From: Drosophila miranda
Lineage: Eukaryota > Arthropoda > Insecta > Diptera > Drosophilidae
Assembly: GCF_003369915.1 (NCBI RefSeq)
Contig: NC_046675.1
Span: forward strand, 14,384,001-14,448,000
DNA: 64,000 nt
Direction: 5' to 3'
Both the position numbers and the translations under genes were made by a program. Below the pieces are notes generated by a model. It was not told where the DNA came from, made no database searches, and saw only the letters and a list, made by a program, of their open reading frames with translations. Positions 40,517 to 52,361 of this stretch are shown here, in pieces (position 1 is the first letter of the stretch; each line of letters starts with the position of its first letter).

Positions 40517-43343
40517 CATTGTGTGGTTTTATGACTCAATTTAATGCCTTTGTTGCGTTGCGCGTGCTGCTGATTTGAACATCAGCTGCCACCCAAGCGG
40601 CCGTAGCCATTTCCCCAGCTCGGACTTATCGCTGAGCAACACTTTTCACCGAAATCCTGCCGAATGCATTATTTATGCGGATCTGCGTAACACTCAGATC
40701 GGTCAGTGTGAATCACCCGACCCAGTTATGCTGAGAAAGTGAATCGACCCCTGAATCATGCGGCAATCCGTGTGGCGCCTGTATGACTTGCAGTGGATAC
40801 CCAGTTGGCCCGTGTTGGATTTTATGAAGATACTTACTGCTCGAAATAGTATCTTTTAAAAATAGCTAAGAAACGAGTTTCTCTTCAGCTCTCCGTATTC
40901 TAAGTATACATATTGATTGTGCATCTATTATATAGATGAAGAAAGTAAAATAAAACAATGGCCCGAAACAAGACTGAATAAATTAATTGCTTAGTTTAAG
41001 CCATAAATATAAAAAAAAATATAAATAGCCATAAAACACCTCCACTCAGTTAGAAAGCCAGAACGATCGCTGTCAATAAGGTCAGACATGTCGTGGGGAG
41101 AGTGGGGCCAACACAGGTTTTCCATTTGATGATACAATAACGCACTCGCAAGGTCGCTGATAACTTTTCTAATCAGTCACATTCCCCGTTCGAGTTTGTT
41201 GACGAGTATCTCAGCGATCGCCTTGCGGAACTCTCCGTGCATATTGACATTCGTCAGTTTTCCTATGTAGATGCTCATAACTGGCCTTTGCAATATTGTT
41301 ATTAATACTCGAGACGGCAATGCAGGTGTCAAGTGGCCACATCAACGTCACTCAAGCACATCCTTGTTGCCTCATCGGATATCGCTTCCGCTGCCATTAA
41401 TCTTCCCGCATAAACACTCCGATCTGCTCCACTCCATCTTGACCGAGCGCCAGAGATGACCAGCACTTGACTTGGGGACTAAATACTGGCATTATGGATA
41501 AAACTCGTAAATCTCGTAAATCCAAAAGCAAAGGTTGAGGGGAACACAGCTTCGCAGAAGCTATACAAATTGTTCTCAATTTTCGATGAAAGCGTATGAT
41601 ATGAGAGCATTTCAACTGCTGTATCTGTTAGATACATATAGCATATATATCTAAATTGATCTGACCACAAAATACGTTTAGTCTTCTGCAATTCTGCATT
41701 ATAATATAGGCTATGGACTTTGCGTAAGGTTTTCCTAGGCCAAAGCTGACACTCGACTTCATAGTCACCCACAAAACAGTTGTCACTGCCAATGACTCAC
41801 TGCGCGGTGCTCATCTCCATTTCATCTCAGTCTATGACAAAACATTTCCATAACATTTCAATTTTTGCACTTGACGGCGCCTTAGCGACCCGCCTGAGCT
41901 GCCTCTGCCTCTGCCCCACAGGCCTCCATAAGCGATGCCAACGAGTACGAGTGTTATTAAAATATTATTAATTACAATTGAAACCTGGCTGCCAGACTGT
42001 CTGACTGACTGGACGACTGGCCGACTGCCTGACTGCCTGGGCCGGCAGGCAATTTGACAGCAACATAATTAAAATGTCATGCCGATGGCGTTTATGATGA
42101 AGTTGTGCGCGTGAGAGAACTCCATTAAGAAACGGCGCAGTCAGAATCGGAAACTGAATCTGAATCGGAATGGCAGAGAAGCTACTTCCAGTTACACGGA
42201 ATCGATTCGTTTTGTAAGGTTTTTCAATCATACTTATAGTTATTCAGAGTTGGAAAATAAGTCAATAAGCCATGTCGAACACGTGTTTGGGCGAATGAAT
42301 GGAGGCTGTCGTAAAACCATAAACAAATTTCATTAGAGAAACGTTTTCATTCTTATGCTAAACCGATTCATATGCTGATCAATCTGATCATGGCTACGCT
42401 TGTGTGACTTTTTTTTTGTTTCTTTATCGTTTTGAACTTTTGTCGGCACAGGCACAGAAACGAGCTCAAAAAGTGGTGGACACACAGGGATTCAGGGGGA
42501 GATTCAGGCTGAATCTCGGATATGGGTATGTATTCGCACACACCTTCATTAATTCGCTTTGGTAGCCAGCGATTTTCATTAAAAAGCCGTCAGCGTATAA
42601 TAAATTTTGACCATTTTTTGTGATTTTTTCACTTTGCGCCTGCTGAGCTGATTTCGCCCGGCTCTTTATAGGCTTCATTATGGACCCAATCTGTATGCCG
42701 TATGTATTTATTCTGCCCGGCCAGGCGACAGAACATAATTTTAACGCTCTTTATCGCGCCGCTCCGCTGCGCATGCGCCCTGTTCGGGTCGGATCGGATC
42801 GGTTCGGATCGCTTGGATCGACACCCGATGCGAATATTGATTTATGTTTGGGTATTTTTGCATTTTTTTTTTTTTTGTGAGTGGAATACTCAGTTTCAAT
42901 TCGCTTGTTAACTATATCAGCGCATTTGATCTCGTCTCCCATCCGTTTGACATCCGACGATTCGTATGCATAGAACGAACCTGAACCTCTCGACCCGTCG
43001 AACGACAACTTAATCAAAGCCAAGCACAGATCATAATTTATCAATATCTTTCAGACAGAAAACACGGCAGGAAAACAGCACACGGAATGGGAATACAATA
43101 GACAAATTAACAAAGCTATACATATACGTATACGTATTATTACTGCCTGACTAACGGTTCCAGGTGGTCTGGTCTTTGGGGGTCCGGCGGCTTAACAAGC
43201 CGTAAATTGTCGGCCCAGAAGCTTCTTACTGATTAGAGCGAAGACTCCTATTGATAGTTGTTATTAAGCCAAGCCTACAAGGTTGGCAGTCGCTCGCCTT
43301 GAGTCCGCCTGTCCACCAGCGTCAGCTGCCACTGTTCGTTCCA

Positions 43344-43349
43344 TTTAAT
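43344..43349 (-). terminator. Variant poly(A) signal ATTAAA behind the small gene
   Basis: TTTAAT on the plus strand, 40 nt after the proposed stop codon of the 88-residue protein. Confidence 0.4.
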
Positions 43350-43388
43350 GGCATCATAATAGAACATATTTAAGCCGAAATGTATCTA

Positions 43389-43701
43389 TTATCCGACCAT
43401 CTTCTGTTGGCTAGCGTAGGAAAGGTCATGCTTGGCCAAAAGCAGCGCGGAAGCGGCGTTCCACCAGCCCCTCCGAACGGGATCGCGCTGAATAGATTTC
43501 AGATCAGAAGTTCTATTGGTGAGAGGACTGTACTTGCGTCACAGAGAACAGGGAAGTAGGATACCATCTGAAAGGGTAGATCCGTTGAACAATATTGAGC
43601 ACAAACAGAAGCACTATTGGTATCCACTCGAACATCGCCAGCCTTCTGCGATGCCCCCTTTCGCGTAGGGTAACATGAAAAGCAAAAGCGCTAAGTTTCA
43701 T
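43389..43701 (-). CDS. Probable small single-pass membrane protein (88 aa)
   Basis: Two minus-strand exons, 43534-43701 and 43389-43487, around a 46-nt intron (GTACAG donor, TATTCAG acceptor, phase 0). Exon 1 encodes 56 residues with a hydrophobic segment, FEWIPIVLLFVLNIVQRIY, followed by PFRWYPTSLFSVTQ. Exon 2 adds RDPVRRGWWNAASALLLAKH and a short tail ending QQKMVG. Exon 2 stays open only in the spliced frame, and without splicing the frame stops six codons past the donor. The Arg/Trp-rich second exon looks like real protein. The intron is at the short limit for Drosophila, which lowers confidence. The family is not recognised. The gene lies 343 bp behind the stop of the J-domain gene on the same strand, with no AATAAA between them. 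Confidence 0.5.
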
Positions 43702-44043
43702 AATTCTTAATTAGCTTAAAGCTGAACTAGAAGCGGTCTTTGTCTGTCTGTCAGTCTGTCTGTCCGTGTTGTAGCCACAGCCAGGGCGAAACTCGTTTCT
43801 CCGATCTGCGATCAGTTATGCTGCCCTGTCCGACGGAATGACAAATTATGCATAATCAGACGGCAGGCGAGGTAGATGTTGTAGTTAAAGAGAGATTCAC
43901 ACAATTAACGATCAAATTTATATATTTTTCGCTCAGAAATCTAACAAAATAATAGAGGCGTCCCATGCATATGCATGAGATGCCTCGACACGCTGGTAGA
44001 AAGATAGAACAAGGCAAGTGACAGGCCACAGGCAGTGGGTGGT

Positions 44044-44661
44044 CTAGGGACATGCCCACATGAGATCTAACATGGTGCTGGAGGGCGGCTCGGCTCGGCG
44101 AAGTGGCATGGATCTCGAGTCCACCAGGATTGGGTGCCGCTCCGTCCAGGGATCGCCGCGCCACACCTTGAAGGAGATCAGGATGAGTCCGCTGACCAGG
44201 CTAAATCCAGTGCAGCACCACTTGAACCTGACTGCTGCACCGTTGTTAACGATACGACAGCCAGAGCTCAGGTGCTGCACGGCCGATTTAACGGGCAGCG
44301 AACTGGCCACAGGTGCAGCCGCCATCCGCTCTCCCATCCATTTGCTCTTTTGCCTGTTGCGCATCTGGATGTGGAACTGCCGCCAGTCCCTGCAAACGTT
44401 ATGCTGGAGTATGTCCGCTTGGACGTACTTTTGCTGCTTTATGTTCAAGCTGTTGTCGTACTGCTTCCGCCTGCTGGGCCTGTGCAGCGTATTATATGCC
44501 TCCCACAACCTCGAGAACCGCTCGGGGTCGCAGCTCTGGCTGTTGGCGTCCGGGTGGTACTTTTTGGACAGCTCGATGAAGGCGCGCTTGATTTCCTGAT
44601 CGCTGGCATTGGCGGGGACGTTCAGAACTTGGTAAAAGTTCTCCACTCGACGCCACTGCAT
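44044..44661 (-). CDS. CG8476: J-domain (DNAJ) membrane protein
   Basis: A single intronless frame of 205 residues on the minus strand. Residues 8-71 form a J domain: FYQVLNVPANASDQEIKRAF, the HPD tripeptide at 36-38 (KKYHPDAN), then RLWEAYNTLHRPSRRKQYD. A membrane segment lies at about 146-166 (RFKWCCTGFSLVSGLILISF). The central region is basic and the C-terminal tail is short. J domains stimulate the ATPase of Hsp70 partners through HPD, so this is probably an organelle- or membrane-bound co-chaperone. An N-terminal J domain with one later membrane helix resembles vertebrate DNAJC4. The name CG8476 rests on memory that this J-domain gene lies near CG8483 and Ace in D. melanogaster. The start is the first ATG of the frame. 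Confidence 0.9.
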   Translation of the reverse strand: MQWRRVENFYQVLNVPANASDQEIKRAFIELSKKYHPDANSQSCDPERFSRLWEAYNTLHRPSRRKQYDNSLNIKQQKYVQADILQHNVCRDWRQFHIQMRNRQKSKWMGERMAAAPVASSLPVKSAVQHLSSGCRIVNNGAAVRFKWCCTGFSLVSGLILISFKVWRGDPWTERHPILVDSRSMPLRRAEPPSSTMLDLMWACP

Positions 44662-46787
44662 GGTTCTAGGTGTTTACTAAAATTTTGCCAATTCCAAAAC
44701 GTTACTCAAAGAGGATACAATTTGTACAACAGATACTGTCGCAGCTGCACACAATTTTTACTGACATTTTTATCTGTGTGACGATTTGACTTATAAAACA
44801 CGCCTGCCAACGACTGGTGCTCTGAGAGAGGCCGGGAAAGTGTTAGCCATAATGCGATTTGAAGCGTATGCAAATCGCAAAACGCTAATGCGTTATCTAC
44901 AGGGTTGGCCTGGCCAAATGTGACAAGGGGCGACAAACTTTTGTGTCAACCTCCGAGAGCGATAGAGATAAAGATCGACCCTGGGCTATATACGAATATA
45001 GTGTGGCCAATTCTGTAAACAGTCACACAATTGTGCTATGATTTGTGGGCCATTATCTCTTTGTCTGACCTTCCGGAAGTGCCAACGAACTTGGCAATGA
45101 ATCTTCTACGCATGGGCCGACGCGACGCAGCGCGACGCGTGTGCTCTGAATATAGTCAGCCCGTGCAGCTGGCACATGTTACACGGCGAATTTAACCCAG
45201 AAATTGGGGGGCATTGTGTGGGTGTGAACTCGAGGCGAGTGGGTCATTTCTCTGAGACACAAGCACACAACAATTCCATTGAACTCGGCTTTTGGCCACT
45301 GCGTCAGCAGTGTATGTGGATTCCGCTGAAGGTGGTTCAAAATATTTGCACAAGGTATTACCGCAATTGCCGGTGATGGCGTATCCTCGGTGTATCGTAT
45401 CGGTTGACAATTTCACGCGAACTCCAATGCCACACAGGCCAATATTTGCCCAATTGGCTTACTCATGATAGTCACTCGAGGGCCCAGGCAAAGCTACGAA
45501 TTAGTGCGGCCATAAATGAAATTATAAATAAAGATGCGGCTATTTATTGTTAGCTGGTAGTGCTCGTAGAGGTTGTGTGCCGTTGGGCAATCCCATCCCA
45601 CTCTCGGCTTGACATCATTGGACAGCGGCGTACACCATGATCTTCATCTTCCCCGAAAAGGTCTGCTAATTCGTTTCAGATGAGCGCGGCCCGTTTGACA
45701 CCTTCTCACAGGTGTCTGTACCTTGGCAGTGACTGCCAAGTGGACTGCCACTGGGCCAGGAACAGTGACCTCGGAGCAGAAGCGGGTGCCACTATCGCAA
45801 AAAGCTGTGAAAATTTAATTGGAATTGACTAAGTCGCCGGGCCGGTTATTGATGGGCCTGTCATTAGTATTTTTAAATGGTTCCATGCCCGCGGAATCCC
45901 CTTCTATTTTGACTAGTTCAGAGACATCAGAGCAAAGGCCCTGCCATTCCCATTCCCATTACCATCGCCTGTGCGTCACTGTGCCACGGCTGTCGTCTGT
46001 AGAGCATCGGAACATCATTTGGCCACATCCCTCCCATATGTTAATTGACACTAACAATTTGTTTCATAAAGACACACAAGCCATCCAATCCCCAGGTTCT
46101 ACACGGTCCAGCCAAAATTACCATACATAGATGGGCATCGGGTGGTGTGGTGGTGCCCGTGCTGCCCGTGGTGGTGCCTGGACCCTGGCGAAAGCCCCAG
46201 CCAAATGCAAAACGATAATTGGAAACAGGTTATATTTCTATTGAAGAATTAGCTGGCTGCCTTTGTGCCAAACCGAACCAGAGATTTACGACGAGTGGTG
46301 ACTGGTTGTCTCCGCCGTGCGCTGGCTCATTTGTCTCTGGTCTGGGGCCTGGCCAAATAAAATTCGCAAGCTGCGACTCTTTCTTTTCCATCTCTGGCTT
46401 TGCCTCTGCCAGCTGGAGTTTTTCATTGGCCTGCCCCTCCGATAGCTATTTTACGAGTGCTTCTTCTGCGGCGCGACACGCTGGGTCAATGGACATGAAC
46501 ATGAACGCCAAGAAGTCTGTGCCCGCAGAGGCTATGGCTATGGCTATGGCTCATCGATTCGCCTTGCCTGGTTTATCGAGTCACAGCACGGCATACTCAC
46601 TAATACACCGAATCTTAAATTATTCATATGCCAAGTTGAAGGCTGCTGCTGCTGGGTGTAAGCCCATTCGATTGCCAGATTAACTCCACTTGGAGATTGT
46701 CCGGGGATCAATTAAATCTAAGTAATAGCCGCTGAGATCCGAACTGGCTGAAAACGGAAATACTCGGAGCTAATCAAGTGAAACATA
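44662..46787. other. Intergenic, including J-domain gene promoter region
   Basis: No gene seen. The first 200-300 bases should hold the divergent 5' flank of the J-domain gene. A 154-codon plus-strand frame at 46219-46683 is judged spurious. Confidence 0.5.
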
Positions 46788-46793
46788 TTTATT
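46788..46793 (-). terminator. Poly(A) signal behind the candidate 47.2-kb terminal exon
   Basis: AATAAA on the minus strand, 378 nt downstream of the TAA of the candidate exon. A second AATAAA lies at 46980-46985. Confidence 0.4.
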
Positions 46794-47170
46794 GGTACGA
46801 GTATACGTATTTAACATTTGCGAACAAACAATCCAACGAATTCAGTGAGTGAGTTGTGAGGGTGTCCAGCACTCTGCTCTACTCTGCTCTGCCATACAAA
46901 AGTACTCAGCTTCGAAGCCCTGGGATTAACATTGTTAAATTCGTCTCAAATCCTAAATCTTGGATCTCAGATCCTCCTCTTTATTGTCTCTTCTCGCCTC
47001 TCTAGTCATACTATTTCCTCAGGTTGCAGTCCTTAGCCTAACTATCGTTCAATCAGACTTTCTGTTGCTTTTCTTGGTTTCTGGGTTTCTTGTGGAAAGT
47101 ATTTGGAAGGTGCATTGGTTAACTCTTAGGTCGAAAAGTCGTAAAGGGCGCAGAGTAGGTCCCACTCCAT

Positions 47171-47244
47171 TTAGGCCGTGATCAGCCAGGTCCTCAAATA
47201 GACAAGCGTTGAGGCTGCCACACGGGTTATCTGCTGTGCAAATG
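47171..47244 (-). CDS. Candidate terminal coding exon, possibly alternative Ace C-terminus
   Basis: On the minus strand a strong acceptor (CTTTCCCTGTCTTCTCTTGCAG) precedes two bases and then 23 open codons, FAQQITRVAASTLVYLRTWL plus ITA, ending in TAA at 47171-47173. AATAAA signals follow. No start codon or first exon is visible close upstream. The phase (two bases before the first codon) fits both the last shared Ace exon, which ends in phase 1 at 57136, and the small ATG exon at 54439-54481. It may be an alternative last exon of Ace, the end of another gene, or a non-coding RNA exon. A second frame through the same stretch is also open for about 60 codons, so coding use is uncertain. Confidence 0.35.
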
Positions 47245-48267
47245 CTGCAAGAGAAGACAGGGAAAGAGCATAAAGCTTATTAGATATGCCAGCATAAAAA
47301 GAGATTTAACGAGTGGGTACTCAAATAAAGTTCCTGCCGACTGTCGACTGCCGACTGAGATGACTGCAATGCTAATTTGCATTTACAGAATTGCTTTTAT
47401 GCTAAACGACCCGCCTTGCCCCACCCAACCCCATGAGCCGCTCTGGGGTCGCAACCCTTAATGAAAATGCATCGTCTTCTTTCCAATACTCTTACTAAGC
47501 GGAGAAGTCGGGCTTCTTTGGGAATGGAATATGAATATATGTTACTTAATGAGCTTACAACTTAAATGATACCCTATTGGTCCCTGAGGGATAGCCGAAT
47601 GTCTTTCAGGTTGCAACTTCTCGTCTGCTTTAAGAGTATGTTAGAGTCGGCCTGTGGAAGTCCATCAGTGCTCAGGTGGACTATGGCTCAGCACCCAGCT
47701 TATTACGAGCAACGACACTACGAGCCCTCGTAAAACTCAACCCTGAGCCCTGACAAATTGACAAATGGTCTTGTTCTTGGGTTCGGGAAGGGAAAACTAT
47801 GCTGGGCATTTGTGGGGCATCTTTCGTTTTAATATGCCTTGATTAATTTGCATTTTGGGGCCTGAAAGCAACCACCGGCAGGCATACGGAAGCAGCGGCG
47901 AGCTTACGGGCATAATTGTAAATTTATTTGCATCATAAATTAAGTTTTCTTCACTTGGGCCCCCGTCGCTTCGGCCGTAAATATGCGATTTTATTTGGTG
48001 TTTTTCATCTCGGTTTTTATTGATTCAATGTAACGCCAGAGTAGCCCGTAATTAGTAGTCACTAAACCGAGAGTGATACTCGTAGAAGCTTCCTGAAACT
48101 GATGATGATTTCCAACTAACGGATTCCAACTAAAGATGCGGATGGATGACGTACATATATTCACGAGACCCGCTTGATCGATGGTCTGTGGATCGGGAGG
48201 GGCGTGCAGGTGGAGGTGGAAATAAAAACGGCTCGGCTCGGGTTTGTTTAGTACATGATACATGAGT
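47245..48267. other. Non-coding, nothing recognised
   Basis: About 1 kb with no supported gene. If the exon at 47.2 kb is real, this is intron upstream of it. Confidence 0.45.
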
Positions 48268-48273
48268 TTTATT
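48268..48273 (-). terminator. Candidate distal poly(A) signal for Ace
   Basis: AATAAA on the minus strand at the point where base composition changes from ordinary intergenic to the strongly AT-rich, strand-skewed tail that extends up to the Ace stop codon. Confidence 0.3.
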
Positions 48274-50967
48274 TGTTTGTATTTTTCTTATATTCATCTT
48301 GTACCGATATACAATATATTTCGTAATATAATTTCACTTAAATTTTGGTTTCTTTATGTTGCTTTAATGCTGGTTACACATTACATTTTTTTTGTTTTTT
48401 GTTTTTTCGTAGTTCCTTACTTTCTCTTGAGTTTAGCAATCGTATTACATTTAGCATTTAATTGTGTTGTCTTTTTTCTGTTTTCTGTTTGGTTTCTTGG
48501 TTTAGCAGAATTTTGGTTTCGATTACGAGTATATGTAGTATAGTATGTATATATATATATTCAGTAAAATGATCCCTACATTTTGTATGCTCATGTCATA
48601 ATTTTCAATCCATATGTATATATATCTATTCATATACGGTAATATCTTAAACAGCAATTATACTTTGCATATGTATCTGTGTCAAATGCGCAGGCTCTGC
48701 ATCTCATTGAATCCGCATCCGCATCTGCATCCGCATCTGCTTTAGTTTAAAGTAAGTTCTGCGACAATAATAATTATAATTAAGTTTTTAACAACGTACT
48801 GACACACAACATCGTGAACATCGTCAAATACTGGTACACATAATACGAGTAGAACTCTGTTTTTGTTCCGCTTTAGCTGTGTTCAGGTCGAGGCATACTA
48901 ATGCGTCGGGTCGGTCGTCGTCGTCAAACGATATTCAAATTCAAAACAGAAGATGAGGACCAAACTCTGAGCTGAGCTGCCATTTTAGCCATTTAGCCAT
49001 TTGGCCATCTGGCTGCGTGTGCGTCTGTGTGTGTGTGTGTTAAACTTTATGAGTCTCGATTTATTAATTTTTCGATCTGCTTTCGATCTTGACTTTTGCT
49101 CTTTTGCGTGGGCAAAAGCTGTCGCATCTGTTATTTTTAGTTAGCTCTTATTCTTAGCTCTGTTTAGTGAGTGTCTGATGCTGATGCCAGCTCGGGATGG
49201 GTATTACATATTACTGGTGTGTGTGTATTTGAAGGCAACTACAACTTGCGGTAAAAGCTTATCTGAGGAAATCATATGTACGAGTGTGTATGTATATGGT
49301 ATATGGTATATGGTCCGATGGGCTGTCAAAACAGAGAAGAGTCAACGCAAAATGCTTGGCATGGTTAAAAGCTAACAGCTTAATTAAAGTTGCTTTACTT
49401 ATGCATGTAACAGATACTTTTGTTACAGATACTTTTACCTTTTACCTTTTAAGTTTTAGCTTTGTTTTATTACCACTAACAAGTAAGAACACATATTTAG
49501 CCACAATTTGTTTTGTTTCCCGCTTTCGGTTCGGTTCGGTTATGTTCTGTTCTGTTCTGCCTGGTTTAGTGTTTGTGTTTGCTGCTTAATTTATACAAAT
49601 TGCCTACTTAAAAAGTCATAAATCAGAGCCATACTTGCGCGCCGCGCCCGCTTGTGTCGCTATCCACTATCCTCTATCCGATATCCGTTATCTGCTATCC
49701 ATAGTATATGTATATATAATTAAACTAAATAAACAATAGGCCATATATTGATATGTATTTGATTTTATACATAAAAAACTGTATTCAATTTGCTAAATCT
49801 TCCTCTAAGTTTATTTCTTTTTTTTTTGTCTCTTATTTTAACGCTAAGTGTGAGAATTGGTTTCGTTTCAAATGCATTTCTGTGCCTGGTAATCTGGTAT
49901 TTTGGTTTTACTCGTATCGTTTCTTATTATTCATAATACTCTTTCGGATTCTGCTTGGGTGTGGGTGTGGGTGTGGGTGTGGTTTGAGGGCGTGGTTTGT
50001 GGGTGTGGGCGACAGTTTATTGTATTGTTTTGTATTGTATTTTATTGTATTGTATAGCAATCAACATATTACATTGTACAGAGAGTTTGTCTACCACCTA
50101 TATTCGATTTTATTATCAGATGTCGTAGCTGATATAATTTTTAAATTGTTCTTAATACACAACAAACAAAAAACTTGAACTATGTTTGGTTTTTGTATTA
50201 GTTTATGCCTATTTCTGTTGTTGTCTATACAAAACACAAACCCGATCCGATATCCTGCTCGGGTGCCTAATGTGTGCCGTATCTGATTAAAGACTGATCG
50301 TGTGTGAGTGTGTGTCTGTGTGTTTGTGTGTGTGACCAGCATGCTTTCATTATTATCATAGATTGGAATACATAATGTGTTTGTGTGTGTGTGCTTCCGT
50401 TTCCGTGTTATTTACTCGTATAAATTCTTTTACAATTGGCAGACTACTACAGCAAAAGCACACTGCGACGTGTATGTGTGTTTGTATGTGTATTGTATGT
50501 GTGTGTGTGAGTGTGAGTATAGGTACTATGTATGTACACTATATAGATGGCTTGGAAGAACCGCAACGAAGAGTACAAACTGTGTAAATCATACGAGTGG
50601 CATACGAGTGGTTCGCCTCTGCGGAATGTCCATATTTCCAGGTCCATATATAAAAATTTAGATCTATAAGCATAACACTTGGAATTTTGTCTTTCATTCG
50701 TTTGCTCCTTTGATTCTAAGGCGAAATATTATATTGTCAATTCTTTGGCTTGAGCCGAAAACCATGCAAAATGACAAAAAAATATTCCTAACTTCGGGTG
50801 AGGCGAAAGGAATGGAAAAATGTTTTTCGATTGAGATAACGATAACGATAACATAGTCGTGGAATGAACTCTCGTGCATTCAATAGGTTTCTCTTGTTTC
50901 TCTTGTCAAAGGCAGAAGGCATAATACACACTAAATTCATATCTTTTGCTTACTACTCATTAACCCT

Positions 50968-51142
50968 AGGTCTGGGCCCGAGTGGGCCCAAAGCCAATGC
51001 TGCCGCTTGGGCCCCGCTCCCAGCCGGCCTGGAGGTTGGCCAAAATGGGGGCGGCCCGGGCAGCCTTGGCCTTGCCGGAGGCCCTGGCCCTCCGAACAGG
51101 GCCCACTCCTCGCTACAAAATGGATTAACTATCAAAGTCTAG
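50968..51142 (+). other. Isolated GC-rich island with open frame
   Basis: About 150 bp of very GC-rich sequence inside AT-rich DNA. On the plus strand it follows an acceptor-like CTACTCATTAACCCTAG and is open to a TAG at 51140-51142, encoding a Gly/Pro/Ala-rich stretch (LGPSGPKANAAAWAPLPAGL at the start). An unspliced ATG at 50864 would give 92 residues. An AATAAA on the plus strand lies at 51518. The ends contain GAGTGGGCCC (50981-50990) and its exact complement GGGCCCACTC, so a structured RNA is equally possible. All frames are largely open because of composition. Confidence 0.3.
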
Positions 51143-52289
51143 TCTTGGGTTTTTTAATCATTTACTTTTTGTTTTTTGTTTTTTTTTTTTACTTTGTTTT
51201 GAGGCGAACATGGTGCAATCATTGGGAAGGTTGGGGTACTGAGGGAAGAGGGATTAAAGCTAGTTTCTTTGGAGTTTGTTCACATTTTTATTCGGGGACT
51301 TAAACAGTCCCCCAGTTTTAGACAAAGTTTTCTTTTAGTAAAAAAAGTTAAAGTTAATCCTCGTTCATTCTTTGTTAATATTTTTAATGCAATTTCGGTT
51401 TTGTTTTCATATTCATATTCATATTCGTTTTCGTCTCTCTTCTTGCATGGTATAAAAATATAAATGTCCACATTTACTCGTACTTAAAAAATCCCTTTGT
51501 TTAAGTTTTGTCCTCATAATAAAGTGTCGTATTTGCTTCGTTTTTTCGTGGGCCTGGGCTGTCATTTCTTTATGAAGTATTTAAAGTAGATTGTAACTTA
51601 GGAATGCCTGGTGGCCTGTGGATCTGCTCACTCCCATTCCCATGCCGATTCTCCTTCGATTCAATGGAACTACAATTCGTTTTTTTCGTTTTCGCGGTGC
51701 ACTTGTTGCATAACTATTTGGAGAGTTCTGAAGTAAGTGGTGGCTATCGGTGCTAGCATTGGGTGTGGAGTAGTATCGGAGGCAAATAGAACAGAGACGG
51801 AATGGCAGGCATTATCCGATCAAAGGCGGCCTGCCATTGACCTGCCACTGACCTGCCGTTGACCTACAGCCTACAGTGTCCTAAGTGTCATTAAGTTTTC
51901 GTAGTGGCTACAGTGGAAAGCGAACATCGCTCAAATAGGACTCGACAACAATTCTTCCTAATACAACACAACATTATCATTTCATTTGGGTTTCGCTTTT
52001 TAGACATTAGTTTTTTTTTAATAGGTTTTTTTTTTTGTTCATTGGTTTTAAATTGGTTTTAAAACGTTTAAATGTTAGCAGACAGTTAATGTTACATTAG
52101 TCGTGCTGCTGCTGTTCTGTTCTTCATAAGTCTAATACTTTCTGATCTATGTATTATCAGATAGGGTGTGGTATTATAATAATAGTTGATAAAAATAGCT
52201 TAATTAATATCAGTGTGGCTTACCTTAGTTAATTTCGAAAGGTTTTCGTTTTCGTTTCATAGTTAATACATATTGATATGCCTTTAATA

Positions 52290-52361
52290 CGATTACAGAT
52301 TACAGATTACGATTACGATTACAGATTACAGATTACAGATTACATTTACGATTACGATTAC
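52290..52361. repeat. GATTAC tandem array
   Basis: About nine units alternating between CAGATTA and CGATTA types. It is a minisatellite-like tract within the Ace downstream region. Confidence 0.7.

Larger units (their letters stand above)
39091..43388. other. Intergenic, no gene recognised
   Basis: No supported gene. Repeats include GTACTC units (39525-39548), CCTGCCC units (40044-40082), TTG units (40464-40516) and GACTG units (41996-42042). A minus-strand frame at 41479-41772 has a mildly protein-like start but lacks splice or family support. Confidence 0.5.

Noticed and set aside
41479..41772. 97-codon minus-strand frame starting VGDYEVECQLWPRKT
   Set aside because: The first 60 residues look mildly protein-like, but there is no ATG in frame at the start, no good splice sites and no family match. 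It could be a decayed fragment.
46219..46683. 154-codon plus-strand open frame with MAMAMA repeat
   Set aside because: The repeat comes from a GGCTAT tandem tract; there is no domain and no splice or promoter support.
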